Part shown: positions 1-8,442 of the stretch, one piece after another
How the letters are laid out: every line of letters begins with the position of its first letter
Numbering within the stretch: position 1 is the first letter of the stretch
Assembly: GCA_964541225.1 (NCBI GenBank)
Contig: CAZIPN010000003.1
Coordinates: 1 to 64,000, forward strand
Direction of reading: 5' to 3'
DNA from: CAZIPN01 sp964541225
GTDB taxonomy: Bacteria; Actinomycetota; Coriobacteriia; Anaerosomatales; JAAXUF01
DNA length: 64,000 nt
The notes under the pieces: model-generated
Database searches by the model: none
Seen by the model: the letters and a program-made list of their open reading frames with translations, nothing else
What the model was told of the DNA's origin: nothing
Program-made: the position numbers and the translations under genes

Positions 1-388
1 GCCGGTTCATGCGATCTTTGATCTCGTTGGTGACGTGCGGGATGACCTGCACGGTCCCGCCGAGAAAGTCGCCGCGGCGCTCTCGGCTGATGAGCGTCTG
101 ATAGACCGAGCCGGCGGTCACGTTGCAGTCACGGGTGAGCGACTCATCGATGAAGCGTTCGTAGTGCCCGAGGTCTAGATCGGTTTCGGCACCGTCATCA
201 GTCACGAAGACCTCGCCGTGCTGGAACGGACTCATCGTGCCCGGATCGACATTGAGATACGGATCGAGCTTCTGAATGCTCACCCGCAGACCTCGCGCCT
301 TAAGCAGGCGGCCGAGCGAGGCAGCGGTAATCCCTTTGCCGAGTGAAGAGACTACGCCGCCGGTCACAAAGATGTGCTTGGTCGCCAT
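1..388 (-). CDS. pyrG: CTP synthase, N-terminal part (cut by window edge)
   Basis: This is the amino-terminal 129 residues of CTP synthase, the cytosolic amidoligase that makes CTP from UTP, ATP and glutamine. The protein opens with MATKHIFVTGGVVSSLGKG, the hallmark start of the synthetase domain including its P-loop. The rest of the gene lies beyond position 1. It is read in the same direction as the two membrane-protein genes upstream and starts 58 nt after their stop. In mycobacteria pyrG follows steA-steB directly; here four envelope genes are interposed. Family assignment is certain; completeness cannot be judged. Confidence 0.96.
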   Translation of the reverse strand, partial: MATKHIFVTGGVVSSLGKGITAASLGRLLKARGLRVSIQKLDPYLNVDPGTMSPFQHGEVFVTDDGAETDLDLGHYERFIDESLTRDCNVTAGSVYQTLISRERRGDFLGGTVQVIPHVTNEIKDRMNR

Positions 389-446
389 GATCCTGGTTCC
401 AGCTCCTAACTTGGGCCGAGGTGTCTTCTCACCAACGCACTTGATT

Positions 447-1451
447 CTAGCCGTCGGAGATCGTCGATTGTTGAGCACTTCCCGCCGAGTCCTTCTCGGC
501 AGGTGAAGATGGGTGACGCCCGGCGTTGTCGATCCACGACAGCGACCGGCTATGCGAGATCAGAAGTGAGAAACTCCACTTCTCGGATGCGAGGTTGATC
601 GCGAACAGCACCACAAGCAAGACAATCGCTGGCCACGAGCGACCGCATTCCCATGCGGCCACAAAGCCGAGCAGCACACCTGCGGCATTCGCTCCAGCGT
701 CGCCGAGCATTCCCCGCTCGCCAGCGTCAAGCGGCCACACCGCCACGAGCGGGCCGAGAAGCGCGACGGCGAGCAGCCCGGTGCTCGACAATGACGCGCG
801 TGCGGAAACGGCGGCGACAATCACCAGGGCCACGGCGCACGCCCCATAGAACTTGAGCGCGCGACCAGGCCGAAGATCCGTCAGGTTCACGAGATTCGCG
901 GACAGCGCGATCACACCGCCGAGCACCAGAGTCCAACCGGCCCACGGCCACAGTTCCGACGAAGACAAGGGGATGCCGCCCACTCCCGTCGCTGGGTTGG
1001 CGGCCGGACTTCCGATGATCGAAGCAGCGGCCGCGACCGAAACGAAAGCGATCCCCGCAAGCTTGAGAGCTCCGGTCGTCAGCCGCCCGTGAACGATCGC
1101 CGAGATGTGACCGGCAAAGCCTCGATCGGCGGCCGTGCCGTATGCGTCGTCCATCACTCCGAAGAGCAGCGTCGTGATCACCAGCGGCGAGACCGCTCCG
1201 ATCGCAACGAACACGCGCAGGGACATCCCCACCGCTTCCCCGGCGTAGCGCAGTACGACCATCCCAGCGACCCAGAATACCCACACAATGCCCAGGCCAA
1301 GGAAGACCGTCTGACCGCGGTAGTTCACTCGCTGGGCGAGCGGTGAGTTCACGAGCGAGTTCGCAAGCATCCTGATGCCAACAAGCGGCAGCGCCAGTGT
1401 CATTACCACGACGAGAACCACTTGCGCGAGAAGGGCCAACCAGCCGTTCAC
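447..1451 (-). CDS. MraY/WecA-like polyprenyl-phosphate sugar-phosphate transferase family membrane protein
   Basis: A 334-residue, very hydrophobic polytopic protein with about ten membrane segments. The motif FGVMDDAYG matches the DD pair that binds Mg-substrate in the polyprenyl-phosphate N-acetylhexosamine-1-phosphate transferase family (MraY, WecA, TagO). NLTDLRPGR and GERGMLGDAGAN match the NxxD and GDxG loops, but the wording departs from classical enzymes and the C-terminal His-rich loop is not evident. The GTG start at 1451 overlaps the stop of the upstream gene in GTGA, suggesting translational coupling; the open frame further upstream is a shadow of that gene. Likely role (inferred): an envelope glycan lipid-linked step. 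Substrate unknown. Confidence 0.72.
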   Translation of the reverse strand: MNGWLALLAQVVLVVVMTLALPLVGIRMLANSLVNSPLAQRVNYRGQTVFLGLGIVWVFWVAGMVVLRYAGEAVGMSLRVFVAIGAVSPLVITTLLFGVMDDAYGTAADRGFAGHISAIVHGRLTTGALKLAGIAFVSVAAAASIIGSPAANPATGVGGIPLSSSELWPWAGWTLVLGGVIALSANLVNLTDLRPGRALKFYGACAVALVIVAAVSARASLSSTGLLAVALLGPLVAVWPLDAGERGMLGDAGANAAGVLLGFVAAWECGRSWPAIVLLVVLFAINLASEKWSFSLLISHSRSLSWIDNAGRHPSSPAEKDSAGSAQQSTISDG

Positions 1452-3748
1452 GTGCGCCCCTGTTCGGCTTCGACCGCCGAAAGGATCAGCCACATGGCGC
1501 CGAGCCCGGCGGGAAGCATCAGGAACGTCGATACAAGAATGCCGGTGTCCTCGGTCAGAAGCGCCAAGACCGCAGCAACCAGCGCGGCTGCGAGTGCCGC
1601 GCCGAACGCCGGGTTCTCGGCGGTTGCTCGAGTGAGATCCTGCGATGAGCGAAGTCGCATGAACGCGAGGAAGGCAATCGTTGCAGCGAGCATCGCCGAC
1701 CAGTTGTTTAGGTTTATCAGCCGCGCATTTGTCTGTGCCTTGCGCGACACAATGATCCACAGCTGCGACGCGCCGCCCTGTTCGGCGCTCGTCAGCGACC
1801 TGGCGAGGTGCGTCTTCTCGCCTGGATGCAGCAAGTCGGCAGCTGCGAACACCCCGACTAGTACCACGACGACCATGACTACCACCACTGCGTGCTTCCA
1901 CGTCACGCGCTTGCCATTGGCCTTGACCCACAAGACGCCGAAGCCAGCCGTTCCCCAAATGGCCACACCCACGTTCGCACCAAACATCGGTGCGGCTGTC
2001 GCAACCACCGACAAGACCCCGAGAACAGGGATGCCCCATCTTCGGAACCACACGGATGCCCGGGAGTGGGCGCTCAACTGATCGAGCACGAACGCTGTGC
2101 CGACCATGGCGCCTGCCACCAACAGAGCGGCAGCTTCGTTTCCGATGCCGTAGTAGCGCGCCGACTGCAGAGGCGTGTAGCCGACGAGATTCGTGAAGGA
2201 AAGCGGCGCACCAAGCATCTGGTCAACGAAGAGCAGCCCGGACATCGCCAACAGAACGGCCGCGAAGGCCGTGCGACCTCCGAAGAACCTCCAAGCGACG
2301 ATCGCAAGGACTAGAAGCACAAGCGCGGATCCAAACAAGGACGCCCAAGCCTCTGATGGTGAGTACACATTTCGCGTGACAAGGAACATCGCCCAACCGG
2401 CTGCCAGAATCGAGATGAGCGCAAGGGCCGATCCCCTGAGCACCCTGGCAGCGAGCAACACGTGACGGGAACGCAACTGCCGACGAGTGGCCACGAGCGC
2501 CGCCGCGAGTGCAAGCACCACCACAAAGAACTTGATGAAGAGATCGGCAGACGGACCGCGAATCGCGTCGAGAGACATAGCTGTCCAGTTGCGCGCCGAG
2601 AGGTAGGCCGTGCGTTGCTCGGCAGTCCCGGGAGCCGGTGTCGTGAGGAAGCGATTGCCGATCACCTCGACCGGACGAGCGAGCCCGAGCTCTGAAAGAA
2701 CGAACGCCGTTATGTCCGGGTTCGCCACCGTCCCGGTGCGATGGGTCGACGATGACGTCAGGTAGCCGTGCAACCCCCCTCCTGAGACGAACACGGGAGT
2801 GAATCCCCGAATACCGGGGAGGGAATCCTGCGGCGCTTCAGAGGCGACAAGCACGATGTCGGAGGCACGCGCGTGCTTCAGCGCCATGCCTGCCACCGCA
2901 TCGGCCTGGCCAACTGCCACCGCGTGCTGCACCGCCGCTTGCGCATCGCTCACCTGTGTGGCGTATCTCCACGCCCGATACTCATCGCCAGGATCGAGCA
3001 CGATCAGAGACGGTCCGCCATGCCGAGTGGCCGACGTTTCGCACGCCGACAGTGCACGCTCGAACGCCGCGAGGTCAGTGCACACTCCGTAGGGAGCGTC
3101 TGGCGAGGACTTGAGGAGATCCCTCGACACGTCGCCGAACGTCACCAGCCCCTGAGCGTCCATGGCGGCAACCGCTGCCGGCCGCTCGATCTTGAAGCCT
3201 GTCGCCTGATCGCCTGCATCGGAATTGCCGATCGCGCAGGTTGACCCTCCTGCATCGATCACCGCCTGGCCGAGAGTGCCGATCGCAGGCTCGTCCGGGC
3301 TCGTCGCGTTCGTTCGAAGCGCACCCGGCATCCCAAGGTAGGCGATGGCATGCCCGGCCATCGATGTGCCGTTGATTCGCTCATACAGGGTGGCAGCGTC
3401 CGTCGCCTCAACCGACTCGGCGGCATTGTACGCACCAAGGGCCAGGAAGTCCGGAACACTCCAGTTCCCAGCCGAGATGTCGAGTGCACCCTCATACGCC
3501 GAGATGGGCTCCCCGGCTTCTCGCGCCCGCGGCCGAGCATTGAGATTGCCGAGCGCTCCCTGGGTCGCGAGCTTCCAGAGCGTCGGCGTTCCGGTCTCGG
3601 TGATGTCGTCCCACGTGAGGCCCGTCGCCATCACCACAACGACCCGGGGTGGCGAAGAAGTCGCTGGTGCGGCCGACGCCACAGCGCTCCAGCAGCACAT
3701 TGCGAGCACGACGGCTAGCGCGGCAACACTCGGGACAACTCGTCTCAT
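1448..3748 (-). CDS. Exported alkaline-phosphatase-superfamily-like domain fused to polytopic membrane domain
   Basis: 766 residues. A signal-type helix (residues about 5-26, ending ASAAP) is followed by an extracytoplasmic domain of about 400 residues that starts RVVVVMATGLTW and resembles the alkaline phosphatase/sulfatase fold. I could not assign a metal site or nucleophile with confidence. The second half contains roughly ten membrane helices. The ATG at 3748 is preceded by GGAG at good spacing. The gene is translationally coupled to the MraY-like gene downstream and diverges from murJ, so a part in envelope polymer export or modification is inferred. It is not a family for which I know a function. 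Confidence 0.65.
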   Translation of the reverse strand: MRRVVPSVAALAVVLAMCCWSAVASAAPATSSPPRVVVVMATGLTWDDITETGTPTLWKLATQGALGNLNARPRAREAGEPISAYEGALDISAGNWSVPDFLALGAYNAAESVEATDAATLYERINGTSMAGHAIAYLGMPGALRTNATSPDEPAIGTLGQAVIDAGGSTCAIGNSDAGDQATGFKIERPAAVAAMDAQGLVTFGDVSRDLLKSSPDAPYGVCTDLAAFERALSACETSATRHGGPSLIVLDPGDEYRAWRYATQVSDAQAAVQHAVAVGQADAVAGMALKHARASDIVLVASEAPQDSLPGIRGFTPVFVSGGGLHGYLTSSSTHRTGTVANPDITAFVLSELGLARPVEVIGNRFLTTPAPGTAEQRTAYLSARNWTAMSLDAIRGPSADLFIKFFVVVLALAAALVATRRQLRSRHVLLAARVLRGSALALISILAAGWAMFLVTRNVYSPSEAWASLFGSALVLLVLAIVAWRFFGGRTAFAAVLLAMSGLLFVDQMLGAPLSFTNLVGYTPLQSARYYGIGNEAAALLVAGAMVGTAFVLDQLSAHSRASVWFRRWGIPVLGVLSVVATAAPMFGANVGVAIWGTAGFGVLWVKANGKRVTWKHAVVVVMVVVVLVGVFAAADLLHPGEKTHLARSLTSAEQGGASQLWIIVSRKAQTNARLINLNNWSAMLAATIAFLAFMRLRSSQDLTRATAENPAFGAALAAALVAAVLALLTEDTGILVSTFLMLPAGLGAMWLILSAVEAEQGRT

Positions 3749-3862
3749 GCACACTCCGAATCGGCTCTTAGCGGCAACGGTCAATAGTGCGCCTCGGCGC
3801 TGGATCAGGGGATTGGCACAGCCGGTGCACGTGAGCGCATCCCGGGCACCGTGCCCGCTCCG

Positions 3863-3871
3863 AGTATACCA
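3863..3871 (-). promoter_or_regulatory. Extended -10 promoter for the phosphatase-like/MraY-like operon
   Basis: On the minus strand this reads TGGTATACT, a TGn extended -10 element, about 115 nt upstream of the ATG at 3748. No good -35 hexamer is seen. The element is of the same type as the one upstream of pilM. Confidence 0.45.
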
Positions 3872-3897
3872 GTCGATGGACGTCAGATACGGCCGGG

Positions 3898-3925
3898 CCG
3901 AGAACGTCTCGGGCTCGGGTACACT
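3898..3925 (+). promoter_or_regulatory. Putative murJ promoter with inverted repeat
   Basis: TACACT at 3920-3925 resembles a -10 box. Immediately upstream lies a perfect inverted repeat CCGAGA-ACG-TCTCGG (3898-3912) where the -35 region would be, so it could be an operator. If transcription starts near 3932, the TTG codon at 3925 cannot be the murJ start. Weak evidence overall. Confidence 0.3.
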
Positions 3926-3996
3926 TGAGCCGTCAGACGCGCCAGTGCGCCTCAGTTGCGCCACGATGTCAGCATCGCCGACGAGGAGGCATCGCC

Positions 3997-5625
3997 ATCA
4001 GCAAGCCCTCGATCGCCCGCTCCACCGCCATGATGTCGACGCTCACCATGGTCTCTCGCATCACGGGCTTCCTACGCATTTGGGCCACGGCGCTCGCGCT
4101 CGGCACGTACGGCCTCATGTCGGCGTACAGTGTCTCAAACAACATCCCGAACATGATCTTCGAACTCGTCGCCGGTGGGATCATTTCGTCCCTATTCATA
4201 CCGACGTTCTTGGAGCTGCGAGAGAGCAAGAGCGACGGTGAGGCATGGCGATTCACCAGCCACGTGTTCAACTTGGCGGTCGTCGCGCTCGGGGTGCTCG
4301 GCATCATCGGCACGCTCTTTCCGCAGCCGTTCGTATGGACGCAAACGTTCAGGATGTCACCTGCCGAGGCGGCGCGCGTCGTTCCGGCCGCCACGTTCTT
4401 CTTCAGGTTCTTCGCGCTCCAGGTCGTGCTGTACGGGGCGGGTGCCATCACCACGGGTCTGCTCAACTCACAACGGCGGTACTTCTGGCCTGCGGTCGGT
4501 CCAATCTTTAACAACGTGGTTGCGATCGCAGCTATGCTCTCCTTTCGCTTCCTCGGCGGCAGGCTCACCGGCGCTTCGCTAACGTCGGGCACCGCGCCAG
4601 CGTTGCTTGCGGCTGGCACGACCCTCGCCGTGTTCGTGATGTTCGCCGTACAGGTGCCCGCAGTGCTCAGAACCGGCTGGCGCTACTCGTGGGGGTTGGG
4701 TTTGAAAGACCCCGATGTACGTCGAATGCTCGTTCTTGCCGTGCCGACAATCGTCTACGTTGTCACAAATTTGGTGGCGGTCTCATTCCGCAATGCTTCA
4801 GCCCTTGCGGTGTCTGAGAAAGGCGTGTCGGTTCTCACATACGCCTGGGTCTTCTACCAGCTGCCGTACGGCATCCTCGCCGTGGCGCTGGCAACAGCCG
4901 TCTTCACGGAACTCGCCGATGCGTCGAGCCGCGGTGATCTTCGGGAATTCAAGGACACATTCTCGCGCGGCCTGAGAGCGACCGGCGTACTCATGCTACC
5001 GACTTCAGCGCTCATGATCGGACTGGCAACCCCGCTGGTGTCGCTGTATCGCGTCGGCGCGTTCAAGAGCTCCGACGTTCCCTTAGTGGCGAGCGCACTT
5101 CGGTGGTGGGCGGCTGGGCTGATCTTCTACGCGCTCACGATGTTCCTGCTCCGTGCGTTCTACTCGCTCAAGGACACGCGCACGCCGATGATCGTCAACC
5201 TCGCACTCACCGCGTTCGTGCAAATCGCGCTGTACATGGTGCTCTCAACAGGCATTGGCTCGTGGCCCGGTATCGGAATCAATGGCATCCCGATCGCGGA
5301 CTCGATCTTCTACTTCTGCGTATCGGTGGTGTTGGCCGTCCTGCTTCGTCGGCGCATCGGAGGTTTCGATGCCCGTGGAGTGGCATCTGCCTTCGCCCGG
5401 ATGGCCCTCGCGTCAATCCTGGGCACTGCGTGCGCGTGGGGCATTGCGTATGCACTCTCCCCCATGGTCCCCGGCTTGCTCGGCGCGGTCGTTCAGGTCG
5501 TCGCGGGTGGTGTGGTCGGCCTCGCCGTCGCGTTCGCGCTCGGTCGACTGTTCGGTGTCGCAGAAGTCTCGCTCGCCACTTCTGCGCTCGCTCGAGCCAT
5601 CGCCAGACCGCGGAGTGCCGAATGA
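3997..5625 (+). CDS. murJ: Lipid II flippase MurJ
   Basis: MurJ moves lipid II across the membrane for peptidoglycan synthesis. The protein has the expected 14 or so membrane helices and the family opening SIARSTAMMSTLTMVSRITG, where SR is the conserved start of helix 1. The start codon is unclear. The open frame begins with TTG at 3925 and has no ATG or GTG before the two ATGs at 4030-4035. The only good ribosome site, GAGGAGG at 3983-3989, is 7 nt from an ATC codon at 3997, which would give the usual short N-terminus; that position is used here. The stop overlaps the next gene in ATGA. One of only two plus-strand genes; it diverges from the envelope operon on its left. Confidence 0.93.
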   Translation: MSKPSIARSTAMMSTLTMVSRITGFLRIWATALALGTYGLMSAYSVSNNIPNMIFELVAGGIISSLFIPTFLELRESKSDGEAWRFTSHVFNLAVVALGVLGIIGTLFPQPFVWTQTFRMSPAEAARVVPAATFFFRFFALQVVLYGAGAITTGLLNSQRRYFWPAVGPIFNNVVAIAAMLSFRFLGGRLTGASLTSGTAPALLAAGTTLAVFVMFAVQVPAVLRTGWRYSWGLGLKDPDVRRMLVLAVPTIVYVVTNLVAVSFRNASALAVSEKGVSVLTYAWVFYQLPYGILAVALATAVFTELADASSRGDLREFKDTFSRGLRATGVLMLPTSALMIGLATPLVSLYRVGAFKSSDVPLVASALRWWAAGLIFYALTMFLLRAFYSLKDTRTPMIVNLALTAFVQIALYMVLSTGIGSWPGIGINGIPIADSIFYFCVSVVLAVLLRRRIGGFDARGVASAFARMALASILGTACAWGIAYALSPMVPGLLGAVVQVVAGGVVGLAVAFALGRLFGVAEVSLATSALARAIARPRSAE

Positions 5626-6329
5626 ACGTAGCCGTCCTGATTCCGGCGCACAATGAGGAGCTGCGAATCGCCGAGACAGTGCGTGCGGCATTGGAGATTC
5701 CGCACGTCCGCCGAGTTGTCGTGGTGGACGACGGCAGCACCGACTCCACCGACCAGCAGGCACAAGCGGCCGGAGCCAAGGTCGTCAGGCTGTGGGGTAA
5801 TCACGGCAAAGGCGCGGCGCTGGAGGCCGGAGCCTCACGCGTGACCGACGCCGATGTCGTGTTGCTGCTGGACGCGGATCTCGGTGAGACAGCAGCACAG
5901 GGGACTGCGCTGCTCGCGCCCGTAATCGACGGACGTGCCGACATGACCGTTGCGGCGTTTCCGCGCGTGGAAGGCAAGGCCGGCTTTGGCTTGGTGAAAG
6001 GCCTCGCTCGCTGGGGGATTCGACGACTCGGCAATCCGGCGTTCGAGTCGCAGGCCCCGCTCTCAGGCCAGCGAGCGCTGACGCGCTCCTGCTTCGCGAC
6101 CATACGACCGTTCTCGAGCGGCTACGGTGCCGAGGTGGGAATCACCATTCGCGCGCTGCGCGCAGGTTTCACGATTGCCGAGGTCGAGACGACGATGGAG
6201 CACGCTCACACGGGCCGCGACCTCTCGGGCTTCATCCATCGCGGGCGTCAATTCGTCCACGTCGCTCTGGCGCTGTCTCGGCTGGCATTCCAGTCGATCC
6301 CGCGGCGTATCTCAGGCGACGAGTCCTAG
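5622..6329 (+). CDS. Family 2 glycosyltransferase
   Basis: 235 residues of a GT-A fold glycosyltransferase (Dpm1/GT2-like). VAVLIPAHNEE is the nucleotide-binding start, VVVDDGSTDST holds the DDG motif and LLLDADLGE the metal-binding DAD motif. No membrane helix is evident apart from a hydrophobic C-terminal stretch, so it acts at the cytosolic face. It is coupled to murJ by an ATGA overlap, pointing to an envelope glycan or lipid carrier as substrate (inferred). Its stop shares the palindrome CTAG with the stop of the convergent steB gene. Confidence 0.88.
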   Translation: MNVAVLIPAHNEELRIAETVRAALEIPHVRRVVVVDDGSTDSTDQQAQAAGAKVVRLWGNHGKGAALEAGASRVTDADVVLLLDADLGETAAQGTALLAPVIDGRADMTVAAFPRVEGKAGFGLVKGLARWGIRRLGNPAFESQAPLSGQRALTRSCFATIRPFSSGYGAEVGITIRALRAGFTIAEVETTMEHAHTGRDLSGFIHRGRQFVHVALALSRLAFQSIPRRISGDES

Positions 6330-7177
6330 GGAACCGGAACGTTGGGGAACGCGCTGACACCATGCGCGGTGCTGCTGAAGTAGCCCTGCTGGCCTCCGGT
6401 GAGCAGCGAAACCAACGTGTAGCGTCCCGCGTCCGTGCCGAGCGTGTCGAATGCTGAGAGCCGTCGGGCCGCAGCCGCGGCGGCGACCCCTGATTGGCTG
6501 TCGGCGGTCTCGGCGCCGAGTGCATACAGGCCGACGGCAGCATAGGCAGCTGCAACATCCAATCCCGTCGGATCCGGATCGCGATCGACGGTTGCAACGT
6601 CTACGGCGCTCGTGGCGACGGCCGACGGACCCAGCCCCGTCACCTTGAGCACGTGCGCCGAGACCAAGGCGTTCGTCAGCGCTCGAGACTGGCTCTTGCC
6701 GCTCCACTCATCAACAAGCTGCTTCGCTACCACGGCACTAGTTGGCTTAGCGTCAGGCGTTCCGAGCGCCACAGCCACGCTGCTAGCGACGACGGACTCA
6801 TCCAGTGCGAAGTTCGGCTTCTCGATCGTGACGATCGCTGCCGATCCACCCGCACTCTTCACCGCGCCCACAACCTGATCGGCACCCTCGTTGGGAGATC
6901 CGCTCGTTAGGACGACGACCGTCGAACCTGCCAGACGACCGGCAACCCAGGCATCTGTCATCTGTTTGGCGTACGCACTCTCCAGCGACAGCGACGATTT
7001 CAAAGAGGTGTTGTCGGCCTTGAGCTTGTTGTACTCAGATTGCAGGCTCGATACGAGTGCCCGCTGCTGCCGATCAAACCCCCCTTGGCGAACAACGAGA
7101 CCGCCAAGGACAAGTCCGATCGCCAACGCCAAGAACACGGCGACCAGAGAGGCTATGTGATAGCGCAAGTTGAACAT
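6326..7177 (-). CDS. steB: SteB/MctB-like envelope protein (copper transporter family, DUF3186)
   Basis: 283 residues with one N-terminal membrane helix (residues about 8-28), a coiled-coil segment (about 30-65) and an extracytoplasmic alpha/beta domain. This is the layout of mycobacterial MctB and corynebacterial SteB, which works with SteA at the septum. It lies 30 nt downstream of steA, as in mycobacteria and corynebacteria. The family was first linked to copper resistance in Mycobacterium tuberculosis; I favour the septal role here because of the steA partner. AGGA precedes the ATG at 7177. Confidence 0.85.
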   Translation of the reverse strand: MFNLRYHIASLVAVFLALAIGLVLGGLVVRQGGFDRQQRALVSSLQSEYNKLKADNTSLKSSLSLESAYAKQMTDAWVAGRLAGSTVVVLTSGSPNEGADQVVGAVKSAGGSAAIVTIEKPNFALDESVVASSVAVALGTPDAKPTSAVVAKQLVDEWSGKSQSRALTNALVSAHVLKVTGLGPSAVATSAVDVATVDRDPDPTGLDVAAAYAAVGLYALGAETADSQSGVAAAAAARRLSAFDTLGTDAGRYTLVSLLTGGQQGYFSSTAHGVSAFPNVPVP

Positions 7178-7207
7178 GGCACCATTCCTGAGCAGGAGAA
7201 GCGGGCC

Positions 7208-8329
7208 CTACGCCCCAAACATCACGCGGAGCCGCAGCACAACAAGCTCGATGAACGAGCGTGCCGCCGGCGAGATGAGTACGATCGCCGAGACGACGAT
7301 GAGCGCCGAGGCGACAACGAACATGAGGTACCGTGGGCTTACTGAAGCACGATACAACTTGTTCACGCCTTTTGCGTCCACCAGCTTCGACCCGACTTTG
7401 AGTCGTACGAGGAACGTCGAGGCCATACCGTTGCGCCCCTTGTCGAGATACTCCACCAGGTTCGCATGCGTGCCCACTGCGACAATGACGTCGGCATCCG
7501 ACTCCCACGCCAGAAGCAGCGCGAGATCCTCGCTGGTGGCAGCAAGAGGCCACGCGACCCCATCCAACCCCAGCGCGTGCAGACGATCCATCCCTGGAGC
7601 TCGACCGTCAGGATATGCGTGAACGATCAGTTCGGCACCAGACTTCAAAGCCTCATCGGTCACAGAATCCATGTCGCCAACGATGATGTCCGGCCCAAAC
7701 CCAGCCTCGATGAGGGCATCGGCCCCGCCATCTACACCGATGAGCGCCGGACGCATCTCGCGGATATAGGGCCGCAGCGTCTTGAGATCTTCCTTGAAGT
7801 CGTAGCCTCGCACGACCACGAGAACCTGACGTCCATGGATGCGAACTCGAGTTTCCGGCACCCACATCTCGTGAGTAAGGATGCCTTTCTCTCGCTCAAG
7901 ATACTCGAGAGTGTTGCGCGCGAACCGGTCGATCTGTTCGCCCAAGCCTGCCCGCGCAGCCTCCATCCGAGATTCAATTTCTTTGACCGACAAGCGCGAT
8001 CCGGTCGCGATCACGTCGCTGCCGAGATGAATCTCGTCACCAACGACCTGAATGGTCTGACCTTCACGAAGCTTCTCAAAAATGTCGCCGCCGACATTGT
8101 CGACGAGCGCGACCCCACCGCGGGCCAGAATCAGAGGACCGAGGTTGGGATACGCTCCGGAAATAGAAGGCGATGCATTGACCACCACTTCGACCCCGCT
8201 GGCCAGCAATGACTCGGCGCTCACGCGGTCCATATCGACATGGTCAACGATGGCGATATCATCTGGACCGAGTCGCCTGACCAGATCCTTGGTTCGCTTG
8301 TCGAGTTTGGCGACGCCCTCGTAGTGCAT
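7208..8329 (-). CDS. steA: Cytokinetic-ring/septum protein SteA, thiamin pyrophosphokinase-like
   Basis: 373 residues. The central domain keeps the thiamin-pyrophosphokinase-like motif IVGDMDSVTDEAL, but in SteA proteins this fold is not known to make thiamin diphosphate. A C-terminal membrane helix (about 335-357) anchors the protein, matching SteA, which localises to the division septum together with SteB in actinobacteria. The operon order recN-steA-steB on the minus strand is the conserved actinobacterial arrangement and is one of the strongest taxonomic hints in the window. Confidence 0.9.
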   Translation of the reverse strand: MHYEGVAKLDKRTKDLVRRLGPDDIAIVDHVDMDRVSAESLLASGVEVVVNASPSISGAYPNLGPLILARGGVALVDNVGGDIFEKLREGQTIQVVGDEIHLGSDVIATGSRLSVKEIESRMEAARAGLGEQIDRFARNTLEYLEREKGILTHEMWVPETRVRIHGRQVLVVVRGYDFKEDLKTLRPYIREMRPALIGVDGGADALIEAGFGPDIIVGDMDSVTDEALKSGAELIVHAYPDGRAPGMDRLHALGLDGVAWPLAATSEDLALLLAWESDADVIVAVGTHANLVEYLDKGRNGMASTFLVRLKVGSKLVDAKGVNKLYRASVSPRYLMFVVASALIVVSAIVLISPAARSFIELVVLRLRVMFGA

Positions 8330-8404
8330 GGGACTCCCAGAGCCTAGTGTCAGCTCGGCGAAGGCCGACTCAGATGAAATGCGCGGTGACCCCGCTGAAT
8401 GCGA

Positions 8405-8413
8405 ATGCTACCA
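8405..8413 (-). promoter_or_regulatory. Possible extended -10 promoter for steA-steB
   Basis: The 113-nt gap between recN and steA reads TGGTAGCAT on the minus strand, a TGn-type -10 element, about 80 nt before the steA ATG. No clear -35 box. Suggests that steA-steB can be expressed apart from recN. Confidence 0.35.
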
Positions 8414-8442
8414 CTCGGCGAGCAATTGCGTGCTCAAACGAC

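Noticed and set aside
447..2051. A 534-residue start for the MraY-like gene
   Set aside because: The first 200 residues overlap the phosphatase-like gene in another frame and are Arg/Gly-rich; the GTG at 1451 gives the true membrane protein.
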